NCBI GenBank assembly: GCA_963728475.1
Contig: CAVSKL010000001.1
Location: 1,302,001 to 1,366,000, forward strand
Reading direction: 5' to 3'
Origin: CAVSKL01 sp963728475 [NCBI: Candidatus Eiseniibacteriota bacterium]
GTDB lineage: Bacteria; Eisenbacteria; RBG-16-71-46; JABDJR01
Length of the DNA stretch: 64,000 nt
Shown: positions 27,911 to 39,379 of the stretch, piece after piece
Numbering within the stretch: position 1 is the first letter of the stretch
Layout: each line of letters begins with the position of its first letter
Position numbers and translations under genes: made by a program
Notes under the pieces: generated by a model
Databases searched by the model: none
What the model saw: the letters and a program-made list of their open reading frames with translations, nothing else
Told to the model about the DNA's origin: nothing

Positions 27911-28333
27911 ATGGCAGAGCAGACCCGCAAGTTCTCGATCGAATACTCCGTCTTCCTGGAGGACGGATCCCAGGTGGACACGAACGTCGGCGAGAAGCCC
28001 CTGGTCTACGAGGAGGGCGAGGGCCAGATCCTCCCCAAGCTGGAGGAGGAAATCCAGGACATGACCATCGGCGACTCCAAGCGCGTGACCCTCTCCGCCG
28101 AGGAGGCGTACGGCCCGGTGGATCCCGAGGCCTACCAGCACGTGGACTTGGAGCTCATCCCCGAGGAGGCCCGCGAGGTGGACGCCATGCTGGTCGCCCA
28201 GGACCAGGACGGAAACCGCCGCCAGGTGCGGGTCCACGAGGTCCACGACGACGGGGTGGTGCTCGACCTCAACCATCCCCTGGCCGGCAAGTCGCTCACC
28301 TTCGACGTGAAGCTCCTGGGGGTGGAGGGGTAG
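27911..28333 (+). CDS. SlyD-like FKBP-type peptidyl-prolyl isomerase
   Basis: A 140-residue cytoplasmic protein with ATG 27911 behind GGAGG. It has the SlyD arrangement: an FKBP fold split by an inserted chaperone (IF) domain. Visible are FSIEYSVFLEDGSQVDTN, the FKBP core GEGQILPKLEEEIQDMTIGD, AEEAYGPVDPEAYQHVDLEL and the C-terminal LDLNHPLAGKSLTFDVKLLG. The His/Cys-rich metal-binding tail of E. coli SlyD is absent. It would speed proline isomerisation and assist folding. Its last 38 bases overlap the 3' end of the convergent ClC gene. Confidence 0.92.
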   Translation: MAEQTRKFSIEYSVFLEDGSQVDTNVGEKPLVYEEGEGQILPKLEEEIQDMTIGDSKRVTLSAEEAYGPVDPEAYQHVDLELIPEEAREVDAMLVAQDQDGNRRQVRVHEVHDDGVVLDLNHPLAGKSLTFDVKLLGVEG

Positions 28334-30224
28334 CCGGCACCTCCGCCGGCGCGGTTCCTCCGGTGGACCCGGTCCGGGCGCCGGCGTCTCGCTTCGGGCG
28401 GCGGCTCAACCACCCCTGCTCCAGGCGGGATTCCTCGTCCAGCCTTCGCCGCTGCGCCGAGAGCACCTCGGCCCGCCCCAGATAGCCCACCAGCCGTCCT
28501 GGGTCCCGGCGGCTTACCACCGGAAGCCGTCCCACGTCGCACCGGATCATGCGGTCCACCGCGCGGCGGAGCGGCTCGTCCGGAAACGCGGTCACCGGCG
28601 GTCGCGAGCCGGCCTCGAGGACCGTCCGGGTTCCCGAGGGATCGGCTGCCAGGGCACGGACGAGGTCCCCGCGTGTGATCACTGCCACCAGGACTCCGCC
28701 CTCGCCCAGGATCGGCAGGGCCCGCGGCCGCGCCAGCCGGGGCTCTCCCGCGGCGATTCTCCCGGCCAGATCGGCCACGGTCATGGTCCCGGGAACCGTG
28801 GCCGGGTCGGGGTTCATGACCTCCGCCACCGTCACCCGGTCGAGAGGGTCGGTCTCGTAGTCGGTGGGAACGCTGAGCCCGCGCCGGGCCAGCTTTTCGG
28901 TCATGATGGAGTTTCGCTCCAGGAGGAGCGCCACCCCGTCCGCCAGCACGCAGACCAGCATCAGAGGGAGGATCGCATCGTAGTCCCGGGTGATCTCGAA
29001 CGCGAAGATGATGAAGGCGAAGGTGGCCCGGGACGAGGCCCCGAAGAACGCGGCCATCGCCACCAGCGCGAACGCCCCCGGCGCGAGGTGGACGGCGGGA
29101 AGGAGGCGGTTCACCGCCATCGCGAACGCGCCGCCCAGGGCCGCTCCCGCCATGAACATGGGCGCGAGCAGTCCGCCCGAAGTCCCGGAGCCCAGGGAGA
29201 CCATGAGCGCCAGGCTCTTGAACACCGCGATGAGGACCAGGAGGGTGATGGGGAGGCGGGCGTTCAGGATGTCGGTGATGGTGTCGTATCCCACTCCGAG
29301 GACCCGGGGCACGAAGTACCCGATCACCCCCAGCCCGAGACCGCCGATGGCGGGCCACCACATGCGGTCCAGGGGGAGCGACTCGAACCGGTCCTCCACC
29401 CAGTAGAATGCCCGGTTGAAGCCGGCCGCCGCCAGGCCGCACAGGAGTCCCAGCAGGACGTAGAAGGGAAGCCCCGCCGGCACCCCGAAATCGACCGGTG
29501 CCACCGAGAGCATCGGGCCCCGGCCGAGGAGCGCGAAGTGAACGGTGGTGGCGAGGGTGCTGGCGATGACGAGGGGGATGAAGGAGCGGGACTTGAACTC
29601 GAACAGTAGAAGCTCGATGGCCAGCACCACCGCAGCGATGGGGGTGCTGAAGGTGGCGGCCATCCCCGCGGCGGCGCCGGAGGCCAGGAGCACCTTCCTC
29701 TCGGCGGCGGTGGTGTGGATGAGCTGCCCCACCAGGGAGCCGAACGCGCCCCCGGTCTGGATGATGGGCCCTTCGGCCCCGAACGGCCCCCCGGTCCCGA
29801 TGGCCAGCGCGGCCGAGGTGGGCTTGAGAAACGCGACCCGTGGCTGGATCCGGCTCCGGTTCACCAGCACCGCTTCCATGGCCTCGGGGATCCCGTGGCC
29901 CCGGATCTTGGGCGAACCGTAGCGGGCCATGACGCCGACCACCAGTCCACCCAGGGCCGGTACCACGATCACCGCGAGCCCCAGGGGGTTGGTGCGGATG
30001 CTCGGGAGCCCGGCGGCGAATCGCTGGAAGAAGACCAGGTTGGTGATGAGCCCGATCAGGGTGTAGAGCCCGTAGGCGATGGCGCCGGCGGCGAGGCCGA
30101 TGAGGGCGGCCAGGACCGAGATGAGATTCGTGCGGAAACCGCCCCGGAGCGCCGCGCGCTCCGGGGCGGGGGGATCGGCGTTGCTCGCCGGGGTCGCGGG
30201 GGAAAGTCCGGAGGTGTCCGCCAC
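28296..30224 (-). CDS. ClC-type chloride channel/antiporter with C-terminal CBS pair
   Basis: A 642-residue membrane protein. The ClC signatures are present: HGIPEAMEAV, the GREGP-equivalent GTGGPFGAEGPIIQTGGAFG (gating Glu retained), GSGTSGGLLAPMFMAGAALG and the late FIIFAFEITRDYDAILPLM. After about 10-12 helices comes a cytoplasmic CBS pair (VTVAEVMNPDPATVPGTMTV; RMIRCDVGRLPVVSRRDPGR) that usually senses adenine nucleotides. GTG 30224 is the only start close to the homology; its ribosome site is weak. The gene is divergent from a MarR regulator across a 72-base gap holding a perfect palindrome, so it is probably that regulator's target. Its 3' end overlaps slyD by 38 bases. Confidence 0.9.
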   Translation of the reverse strand: MADTSGLSPATPASNADPPAPERAALRGGFRTNLISVLAALIGLAAGAIAYGLYTLIGLITNLVFFQRFAAGLPSIRTNPLGLAVIVVPALGGLVVGVMARYGSPKIRGHGIPEAMEAVLVNRSRIQPRVAFLKPTSAALAIGTGGPFGAEGPIIQTGGAFGSLVGQLIHTTAAERKVLLASGAAAGMAATFSTPIAAVVLAIELLLFEFKSRSFIPLVIASTLATTVHFALLGRGPMLSVAPVDFGVPAGLPFYVLLGLLCGLAAAGFNRAFYWVEDRFESLPLDRMWWPAIGGLGLGVIGYFVPRVLGVGYDTITDILNARLPITLLVLIAVFKSLALMVSLGSGTSGGLLAPMFMAGAALGGAFAMAVNRLLPAVHLAPGAFALVAMAAFFGASSRATFAFIIFAFEITRDYDAILPLMLVCVLADGVALLLERNSIMTEKLARRGLSVPTDYETDPLDRVTVAEVMNPDPATVPGTMTVADLAGRIAAGEPRLARPRALPILGEGGVLVAVITRGDLVRALAADPSGTRTVLEAGSRPPVTAFPDEPLRRAVDRMIRCDVGRLPVVSRRDPGRLVGYLGRAEVLSAQRRRLDEESRLEQGWLSRRPKRDAGARTGSTGGTAPAEVPATPPPPGASRRR

Positions 30225-30235
30225 GCCCGCGATGA

Positions 30236-30254
30236 TATATCGTAGTACGATATA
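30236..30254. promoter_or_regulatory. Perfect palindromic operator between ClC and MarR genes
   Basis: TATATCGTAGTACGATATA has two 9-base arms that are exact reverse complements around a central G. It lies in the 72-base divergent gap, 12 bases from the ClC start and about 42 from the marR-type start. It is an AT-rich island in very GC-rich DNA and overlaps TATAAAT, a likely -10 element for the rightward gene. This is the expected form and place of a MarR dimer site that would repress both genes. Confidence 0.75.
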
Positions 30255-30296
30255 AATGCAACGCCGGCGCCGAGCGTCGCCGGGGGAGGGGGTGCC

Positions 30297-30767
30297 ATGA
30301 TCGCCGAACGTCCACGCCCGGTCTCCCAGGCGGAATACGAACTCCTGGCCGGATTCCGCTACGGTCTGCGCCGGTTCCTGCGTTTCAGCGAAGAGGCCGC
30401 CCACGCCGCCGGCATCACCCCGCAGCAGCAGCAGGCGCTGCTGGCGGTGAAGGGCTTCCCGGGGCCCGATCCGATCACGATGGGGGAGTTGGCGGAGCGG
30501 CTCCAGGTCCGTCCCCACAGCGCAGTGGGGCTGGTGGACCGGCTCCTCGGTCAGGGACTCCTGGTCCGGGAACCCGACGCCGCCGACCGGCGCCAGGTCC
30601 GGCTTCGGCTGACCCGGCGGGGCGGCCGGGTCCTGGAGAAGCTCACCGCGGCCCACCGGGAGGAACTCCGACGGCTGGGTCCGCAGTGGATTCCGATCCT
30701 TACCCGGCTCCTGGCCGCCGGGTCCGCGGACGAGGCCTCGGGCCCGGGGGCAAGGACGCGGGGATGA
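30297..30767 (+). CDS. MarR-family transcriptional regulator
   Basis: A 156-residue winged-helix repressor with ATG 30297 behind GGGGAGGGGG. The MarR fold is visible: FLRFSEEAAHAAGITPQQQQ, ALLAVKGFPGPDPITMGELA, the recognition helix ERLQVRPHSAVGLVDRLLGQ, and the wing LLVREPDAADRRQVRLRLTR. The Asp-Arg pair in DAADRRQV is the conserved wing tip. It very likely binds the palindrome in its own promoter and controls itself and the divergent ClC gene. The ligand is unknown. Confidence 0.92.
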   Translation: MIAERPRPVSQAEYELLAGFRYGLRRFLRFSEEAAHAAGITPQQQQALLAVKGFPGPDPITMGELAERLQVRPHSAVGLVDRLLGQGLLVREPDAADRRQVRLRLTRRGGRVLEKLTAAHREELRRLGPQWIPILTRLLAAGSADEASGPGARTRG

Positions 30768-30889
30768 CCGCTCCCGCCGCCTCCCCGAATCCCTTGCCCG
30801 CGGCCGGGTTGGAGCCTCCCCCCCGTCCGCGGAAAATCGGACCCCGCGGATCTATTTACCAATTCCAAATTCCGTAACCCCCGATCCGT

Positions 30890-30917
30890 TTGTTCCTTAC
30901 AGGGTTGGGCGTACACT
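30890..30917 (+). promoter_or_regulatory. Candidate promoter for nifJ
   Basis: TTGTTC (30890-30895) and TACACT (30912-30917) with a 16-base spacer, in an AT-richer stretch about 55 bases upstream of the nifJ start. The match to sigma-70 elements is moderate. Confidence 0.4.
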
Positions 30918-30971
30918 CGCCGCTCACGACGCATACCGGCGGGTGGTCCGTCCGGACAGGAGGCGGAAGAC

Positions 30972-34589
<3,618 letters not shown>

Positions 34590-34613
34590 GGGGCGCGCGG
34601 GAGGAGTGAACCC

Positions 34614-35630
34614 ATGAACCTGCAAACGCGTTACCTGGGCCTCGACCTGGCGAATCCCATCGTTCCCTCGGCGTCGCCGCTCTGCGAGAGCGTGGACAAC
34701 ATCCGCCGGATGGAGGACATGGGAGCGTCGGCGGTGGTGCTCTACTCGCTCTTCGAGGAGGAGATCCTGAGCGAGAGCCGCCGCCTGGACCAGTACCTGA
34801 GCTACGGGAGCGAGAGCTACGCCGAGGCGCTGAGCTACTTTCCCGATCTCAAGAGCTTCCACGTGGGTCCGGAGGAGTACCTGAACCACGTGCGCCGGGT
34901 GAAGGAGACGGTGAAGATCCCGGTGATCGGCAGCCTGAACGGGGTGTCCTCGGGCGGGTGGATCCAGCATGCCCGGAAGATCGAGCAGGCCGGCGCCGAC
35001 GCCCTGGAACTCAACATCTACTACATTCCCACCGACCCCGACCGCACCGGGGTCGAGGTGGAGAGCATGTATGTGAACGTGGTCCGGGACGTGAAGGAGA
35101 GCGTGAACATCCCGGTCGCGGTCAAGCTCAGCCCCTACTTCAGCTCCATGGCCAACATGGCCCGGAACCTGGTATCGGCGGGGGCGGACGGGCTGGTGCT
35201 GTTCAACCGCTTCTACCAGCCCGATTTCGACCTGGAAGCGCTGGAGGTGGTGCCGCACCTGGTGCTCAGCAACTCGCACGAGATGCGATTGCCGCTCCGG
35301 TGGGTGGCCATCCTGCACGGCCGGGTGGAGACGGACTTCGCCATCACCGGCGGCGTCCATACCTTCGAGGACGCGTTGAAGGGGCTCATGGCTGGGGCCA
35401 AGGTGACCATGATGACCTCCGAGCTGCTCCAGCACGGAATCGGCCGTATCCGCACCATCCTGGGCGAGATGACCGAGTGGATGGAGGATCACGAGTACGA
35501 GTCGGTGGCCCAGATGCAGGGGAGCATGAGTCAGCAGCACGTGGCCGAACCCGCCGCCTTCGAGCGCGCCAATTACATGAAGGTGCTCCACTCCTGGCGG
35601 CCCGACCCCACCGGGCAGCTCATGTACTGA
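34614..35630 (+). CDS. Dihydroorotate-dehydrogenase-like flavoprotein
   Basis: A 338-residue TIM-barrel protein with ATG 34614 (GGGAGGAG site). It matches DHOD-like proteins: [67 protein letters not shown] and [20 protein letters not shown] (phosphate-binding strand for FMN). A catalytic role in pyrimidine synthesis is doubtful. Genes of this subgroup commonly sit directly after nifJ, as here, suggesting a redox role connected to the oxidoreductase. That linkage is established by recurring context, not by biochemistry known to me. The operon ends at a strong terminator right after this gene. Confidence 0.88.
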   Translation: MNLQTRYLGLDLANPIVPSASPLCESVDNIRRMEDMGASAVVLYSLFEEEILSESRRLDQYLSYGSESYAEALSYFPDLKSFHVGPEEYLNHVRRVKETVKIPVIGSLNGVSSGGWIQHARKIEQAGADALELNIYYIPTDPDRTGVEVESMYVNVVRDVKESVNIPVAVKLSPYFSSMANMARNLVSAGADGLVLFNRFYQPDFDLEALEVVPHLVLSNSHEMRLPLRWVAILHGRVETDFAITGGVHTFEDALKGLMAGAKVTMMTSELLQHGIGRIRTILGEMTEWMEDHEYESVAQMQGSMSQQHVAEPAAFERANYMKVLHSWRPDPTGQLMY

Positions 35631-35655
35631 TCGGGGCGACTGGGGGCTTCCCCAG

Positions 35656-35700
35656 GGGGCTCGGAGATGGCAATGTTACGCCATGTCCGAGCCCCTTTTT
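35656..35700 (+). terminator. Strong intrinsic terminator after the nifJ operon
   Basis: GGGGCTCGGA (35656-35665) pairs perfectly with TCCGAGCCCC (35686-35695). Inside it ATGGC pairs with GCCAT after one G-G mismatch, leaving an 8-base loop. TTTTT follows at 35696-35700. It begins 26 bases past the DHOD-like stop. The right arm contains the first possible ATG of the next gene. Confidence 0.85.
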
Positions 35701-36483
35701 CCTTCCTGGTCCGGGGTGAAGCCCGTGATCGGCATGGTGCATCTGCTCCCGCTCCCCGGTTCGCCGCGCTACCACGGCGACCTCGGGGCGATCCGCGACG
35801 CCGCCCTCCGGGACGCCGGCGCCCTCGTCGAGGGGGGCGTGCACGGCCTCATCCTGGAGAACTTCGGCGACGCCCCGTTCTTCCCGGGTCCGGTGCCGCC
35901 GGAGACCCTGGCCCACGTGACCGCCCTGGCCGCGGAGATCGTTCGCGCGGTGCCGGTTCCGGTGGGGGTGAACGTTCTCCGGAACGACGGCCTGGCCGCG
36001 CTCGCCGCCGCCCACGCCGCCGGGGCCTCGTTCATCCGCGTGAACGTGCTGGTGGGGGCACGGCTCACCGACCAGGGAATCGTGACCGGGATCGCCCACG
36101 ACCTGCTTCGCCGCCGCCGCGCTCTCGGCGCCGACTCCATCCGCATCCTCGCCGACGTCCGGGTCAAGCACTCCGCGCCGCTCGCCCCCTACGACCCGGT
36201 GGAGGAGGTCGAAGACACGCTTCTCCGGGGCGGGGCCGACGCGGCCATCGTGACCGGCGAGGGGACCGGGAAGGGCGCCGATCCGGCCGAGGTCCGCGCG
36301 GTGAGGGCGGCGTCCGGGGGCGCCCCGGTCCTGGTGGGGAGCGGGATCACCGCCGCCACCGTGGCCGCGTTCGCCTCCCACGCCGACGGGTTCATCGTGG
36401 GCACCGCGCTCAAACGCGACGGCCGGCTGGAGAACCCGGTGGATCCGGCCCGGGTCCGGGAGCTGCTGCGGAGCCTCGGGTAG
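35683..36483 (+). CDS. BtpA-family TIM-barrel protein
   Basis: A protein of up to 266 residues matching BtpA/SgcQ: KPVIGMVHLLPLPGSPRYHG, LVEGGVHGLILENFGDAPFF, VPVGVNVLRNDGLAALAAAH, GASFIRVNVLVGARLTDQGI and LVGSGITAATVAAFASHADG. BtpA affects photosystem I stability in cyanobacteria; in other bacteria the role is open. The first ATG (35683) is inside a terminator hairpin and has no ribosome site. The homology begins at KPVIGM, so a GTG at 35716 (MKPVIGMVH...) or 35725 is more likely the real start, with GGGGTGA before the latter. If so, the gene needs its own promoter or read-through. Confidence 0.82.
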   Translation: MSEPLFPSWSGVKPVIGMVHLLPLPGSPRYHGDLGAIRDAALRDAGALVEGGVHGLILENFGDAPFFPGPVPPETLAHVTALAAEIVRAVPVPVGVNVLRNDGLAALAAAHAAGASFIRVNVLVGARLTDQGIVTGIAHDLLRRRRALGADSIRILADVRVKHSAPLAPYDPVEEVEDTLLRGGADAAIVTGEGTGKGADPAEVRAVRAASGGAPVLVGSGITAATVAAFASHADGFIVGTALKRDGRLENPVDPARVRELLRSLG

Positions 36484-36488
36484 GGAGG

Positions 36489-36524
36489 CCGGCGGTGGGG
36501 TGACCGCGAATCCGCGACCGCCGG
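36489..36524 (+). terminator. Hairpin downstream of the BtpA-family gene
   Basis: CCGGCGGT pairs with ACCGCCGG across a 20-base loop, beginning 6 bases past the stop. No T-run follows. It may mark the 3' end of this transcript, just upstream of the promoter of the cytochrome operon. Confidence 0.35.
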
Positions 36525-36538
36525 TGGACGGCGCCGCG

Positions 36539-36567
36539 TTGCAATCCTCTGGTTCGGAACTTATGCT
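36539..36567 (+). promoter_or_regulatory. Candidate sigma-70 promoter of the octahaem cytochrome operon
   Basis: TTGCAA (36539-36544), a 17-base spacer and TATGCT (36562-36567). The spacing is ideal, and it would give a leader of about 70 bases before the GTG start at 36644. Confidence 0.55.
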
Positions 36568-36643
36568 AGGCGGCGTTCCGGTCCCGGTTTGAAATCGTCG
36601 TCCGGTCTCCGGCGCGTCCAGGCCGCGTCTCCGGGGGGATCCC

Positions 36644-37879
36644 GTGTCGTTCCGCTCCATCTTCGTCGCCGTCGTCATCGCCACCGCGCTGATCGTGGCC
36701 GCTCTCGTCCTCAACTCCCGGCGCCCCGCGGTCGAGACCGCGCAGCCCACCCCCGAGCTGGTGAAGGCCAGCGGGAAGTGCGCCGAGTGCCACCGCAAGG
36801 AGACCGGGGCGATGGTGGTGGAGTACGAGCAGAGCCGCCACGCCGCCAGCGGGGTGAACTGCCTGGATTGCCACCGGCCGCAGGAAGGGCAGGAGAAGGA
36901 GGATCACAAGGGCTTCGAGATCGCCAAGCACCTCACCGCCAAGAACTGCGCCCAGTGCCACCGCATGCAGTACGAGCAGTTCCTGCGGAGCCGCCACGCC
37001 GCTCCCGCCTACGCCGCCATCCTGGGCCGGAAGCCGTTCACCGACGAGGAGATCGCGGCCTCGGAGCAGTTCCACCAGGGCGCGGTCAACCGTCCCCCCA
37101 ACGCGCTGGTGGGACTGGAGGGCGAGGCGGCGGCGCTCAAGGGCTGCCTGTCCTGTCACTCGGTGGGCAAGCCCAACCCCGACGGCTCCATCGGCACCTG
37201 CACCCAGTGCCACTCGCGGCACTTGGCCTCGGTGGCCCTGGCCCGCATGCCCGACACCTGCGGGCAGTGCCACATGGGCCCCGACCACTCCCAGCTCGAG
37301 ATCTACAAGGAATCCAAGCACGGGGTGATCTTCAACGCCCAGCGGGAGCACATGAACCTCTCCGCGCCGCCCAAGACCCTCACCGTGAACGACATGCCGG
37401 TCCCCACCTGCGCCACCTGCCATATGAGCGGGATCGAGGGCCTGGGCTTCACCCACGACGTGAGCGAGCGGCTCTCCTACTGGCTCTTTGCCGACATCAG
37501 CGAGAGGCGCCCCAACTACGCCCAGGCCCAGGCCAACATGAAGCAGGTGTGCAACGTCTGCCACGTCCCCGCCAACACCGACCGGTTTTACGCGGAGGCG
37601 GAGTCGGTGGTGGTGGACACCAACCGGAAGGTGAAACAGGCCGAGGACATCGTGGCCGGCCTTCGCAAGGACGGGCTCCTCACCCCGCAACCCTTCGACG
37701 AGCCGATCGAGATCACCGAGTTCAATTTCTGGCACTACTACGGCCGCACCGCCAAGCACGGCGCGTTCATGGGGGGCGCGGACTTCGTGCAGTGGCACGG
37801 GAACTTCGAGCTGCTGACCAGGATGGTGGAGATCAAGAGCGAAGCCGCCGAGATCCGTCGGGAGCATGGCCGCAGGTAG
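36644..37879 (+). CDS. Membrane-anchored octahaem cytochrome c (hydroxylamine-oxidoreductase-like)
   Basis: A 411-residue protein with an N-terminal membrane anchor (FVAVVIATALIVAALVL) and eight CxxCH haem motifs: CAECH, CLDCH, CAQCH, CLSCH, CTQCH, CGQCH, CATCH, CNVCH. With the C-terminal YYGRTAKHGAFMGGADFVQW followed by HGNFELL, this fits the octahaem HAO-like family (PF13447). Family members oxidise hydroxylamine or, when the cross-linking tyrosine is absent, reduce nitrite or hydroxylamine. I cannot place that tyrosine with certainty, so direction is open. The start is GTG 36644 (GGGGGAT upstream). The next gene overlaps by 14 bases and encodes a membrane protein, probably its quinol-side partner. 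Electrons would be handled outside the cytoplasmic membrane. Confidence 0.88.
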   Translation: MSFRSIFVAVVIATALIVAALVLNSRRPAVETAQPTPELVKASGKCAECHRKETGAMVVEYEQSRHAASGVNCLDCHRPQEGQEKEDHKGFEIAKHLTAKNCAQCHRMQYEQFLRSRHAAPAYAAILGRKPFTDEEIAASEQFHQGAVNRPPNALVGLEGEAAALKGCLSCHSVGKPNPDGSIGTCTQCHSRHLASVALARMPDTCGQCHMGPDHSQLEIYKESKHGVIFNAQREHMNLSAPPKTLTVNDMPVPTCATCHMSGIEGLGFTHDVSERLSYWLFADISERRPNYAQAQANMKQVCNVCHVPANTDRFYAEAESVVVDTNRKVKQAEDIVAGLRKDGLLTPQPFDEPIEITEFNFWHYYGRTAKHGAFMGGADFVQWHGNFELLTRMVEIKSEAAEIRREHGRR

Positions 37880-39230
37880 CCGCCCGAAGATCCCGCGCCC
37901 GCTCCTGGTCGAGATCTTCGCCGTCGCCAACCTCGCGTTCCTCACCCTGGACGTGCTCATCGCCCACTCGGTGAACGCGTTCGAGTCGCCGGTGGAATGG
38001 GTTCCGGTGGCGTTCTCGGCGGGGGCCGCCCTCCTCCTGGCCGCGGCGCTGGCGGCCTCCCGGTTCGATACCCGCCGGCTGCCCGTCCGCTGGACCGGAT
38101 ACCTGGTGGGAGGGCTGGGGGTGCTGGTGGGGGTGACCGGCCTCATCCTCCATCTCCGGAGCGCCTTCTTCGAGGAACTCACGCTCAAGAGCCTGGTCTA
38201 CACCGCCCCCTTCGCGGCGCCGCTGTCCTTCGCGGGGCTCGGGATGCTGCTCCTCATGAACCGCCGGGTGGCCCGGGGCTCGGTGGAGTGGGGACAGTGG
38301 GTGCTGTTCCTGGCCTGGGCGGGGTACGTGGGGAACTTCGTGCTCTCCCTGGCCGACCACGCCCAGAACGGCTTTTTCAATTCCTGGGAGTGGCTGCCGG
38401 TGATCGCGAGCGCGGTCGCGATCGGGTTCCTGTTGCTCGCGGTGTTCCACCCGGGGGATCGGCGGCTTCTGCGGTGGTGCTGGTGGGTGCTGGGGGCCGA
38501 GGTTGCGGTGGGGCTCCTGGGCTTCTATTTCCATGCCCATGCCGACCTCAACGGGCCCACCCCCAGCCTGCGTTCCGACCTCCTCTTCGGCGCCCCGGTG
38601 TTCGCGCCGCTCCTCTTCGCCGATCTGGCCGGGCTGGCCGCGATCGGCCTCTGGGATCTCCGGGCCCGGGCCGCGGTCCTGGCCGCCACCGAGCGCCCCC
38701 GGATCGTGGCCGGCCCCGGCCGGTCGTCCATCCGGCAGGAGGCGCCCCACGACCGGTTCGCGGTCCGCCGGGTCAACGAGGAGGCGTTCGGCCGCCCCGA
38801 CGAGGCCGAACTGGTGGATTCGCTCCGCCGGAGGGGCGCGGTGGTCCTGTCCCTGGTCGCGGTGGAAGGGACCGAGGTGGTGGGATACATCCTGTTCAGC
38901 CCGGTCACGGTGTCGGCGAAGTCCGGCGAGATCGAGGCCCTGGGTCTGGGGCCGATGGCGGTGCTGCCGGCGTATCAGAGCCGGGGGATCGGGGGCCGGC
39001 TGGTGGCGGCGGGGCTCGACGCCTGCCGCCGGCGCGGCGCCCGGGCGGTGGTGGTGCTGGGGAATCCGGACTTCTACGGGCGGTTCGGGTTCGAGCCGGC
39101 CAGCCGCCACGGCATGCGGAGCGAATTCGCGGTTCCCGACGAGGTGTTCATGGCGCAGGAACTGGAGCCGGGAGCGCTCGGCGGGGCCTCGGGGGTGGTG
39201 CGCTACCAGCCGGAGTTCAATCAGGTCTAG
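37866..39230 (+). CDS. Fusion: multi-span membrane protein plus GNAT acetyltransferase
   Basis: A 454-residue protein with two unrelated halves in one frame. Residues 1 to about 270 contain about eight hydrophobic spans (IFAVANLAFLTLDVLIAH, GYLVGGLGVLVGVTGLILHL, FLAWAGYVGNFVLSLADHAQ, VAVGLLGFYFHAHADLNG), with membrane-border His residues that could bind haem. From about residue 285 comes a complete YhbS-like GNAT domain (AVRRVNEEAFGRPDEAELVD, GLGPMAVLPAYQSRGIGGRL with the acetyl-CoA loop, VVLGNPDFYGRFGFEP). Translation is coupled to the octahaem cytochrome by a 14-base overlap, so the membrane half is probably its redox partner. An internal GTG near 38705 could start GNAT separately but lacks a ribosome site. 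The fusion is unusual. Confidence 0.82.
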   Translation: MAAGSRPKIPRPLLVEIFAVANLAFLTLDVLIAHSVNAFESPVEWVPVAFSAGAALLLAAALAASRFDTRRLPVRWTGYLVGGLGVLVGVTGLILHLRSAFFEELTLKSLVYTAPFAAPLSFAGLGMLLLMNRRVARGSVEWGQWVLFLAWAGYVGNFVLSLADHAQNGFFNSWEWLPVIASAVAIGFLLLAVFHPGDRRLLRWCWWVLGAEVAVGLLGFYFHAHADLNGPTPSLRSDLLFGAPVFAPLLFADLAGLAAIGLWDLRARAAVLAATERPRIVAGPGRSSIRQEAPHDRFAVRRVNEEAFGRPDEAELVDSLRRRGAVVLSLVAVEGTEVVGYILFSPVTVSAKSGEIEALGLGPMAVLPAYQSRGIGGRLVAAGLDACRRRGARAVVVLGNPDFYGRFGFEPASRHGMRSEFAVPDEVFMAQELEPGALGGASGVVRYQPEFNQV

Positions 39231-39379
39231 CCGCCCTTTGAAACCGGACCCGGCCGCGCCGGGGGCGGCTCGCCCGAGGCCCGGTCTCGCCACCGGCCTC
39301 CGGCTTTGCTATCGTCCGACTCTTCGCGGCCCCGCCGCGGTCGCGCCTCACCTCAGGTCCCCTTTCGGGAGGATCCCTC

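Noticed and set aside
38705-39230. Separate GNAT gene starting at an internal GTG near 38705
   Set aside because: No ribosome site at that GTG and the frame is continuous with the membrane protein, so a fusion is the simpler reading; it stays possible.
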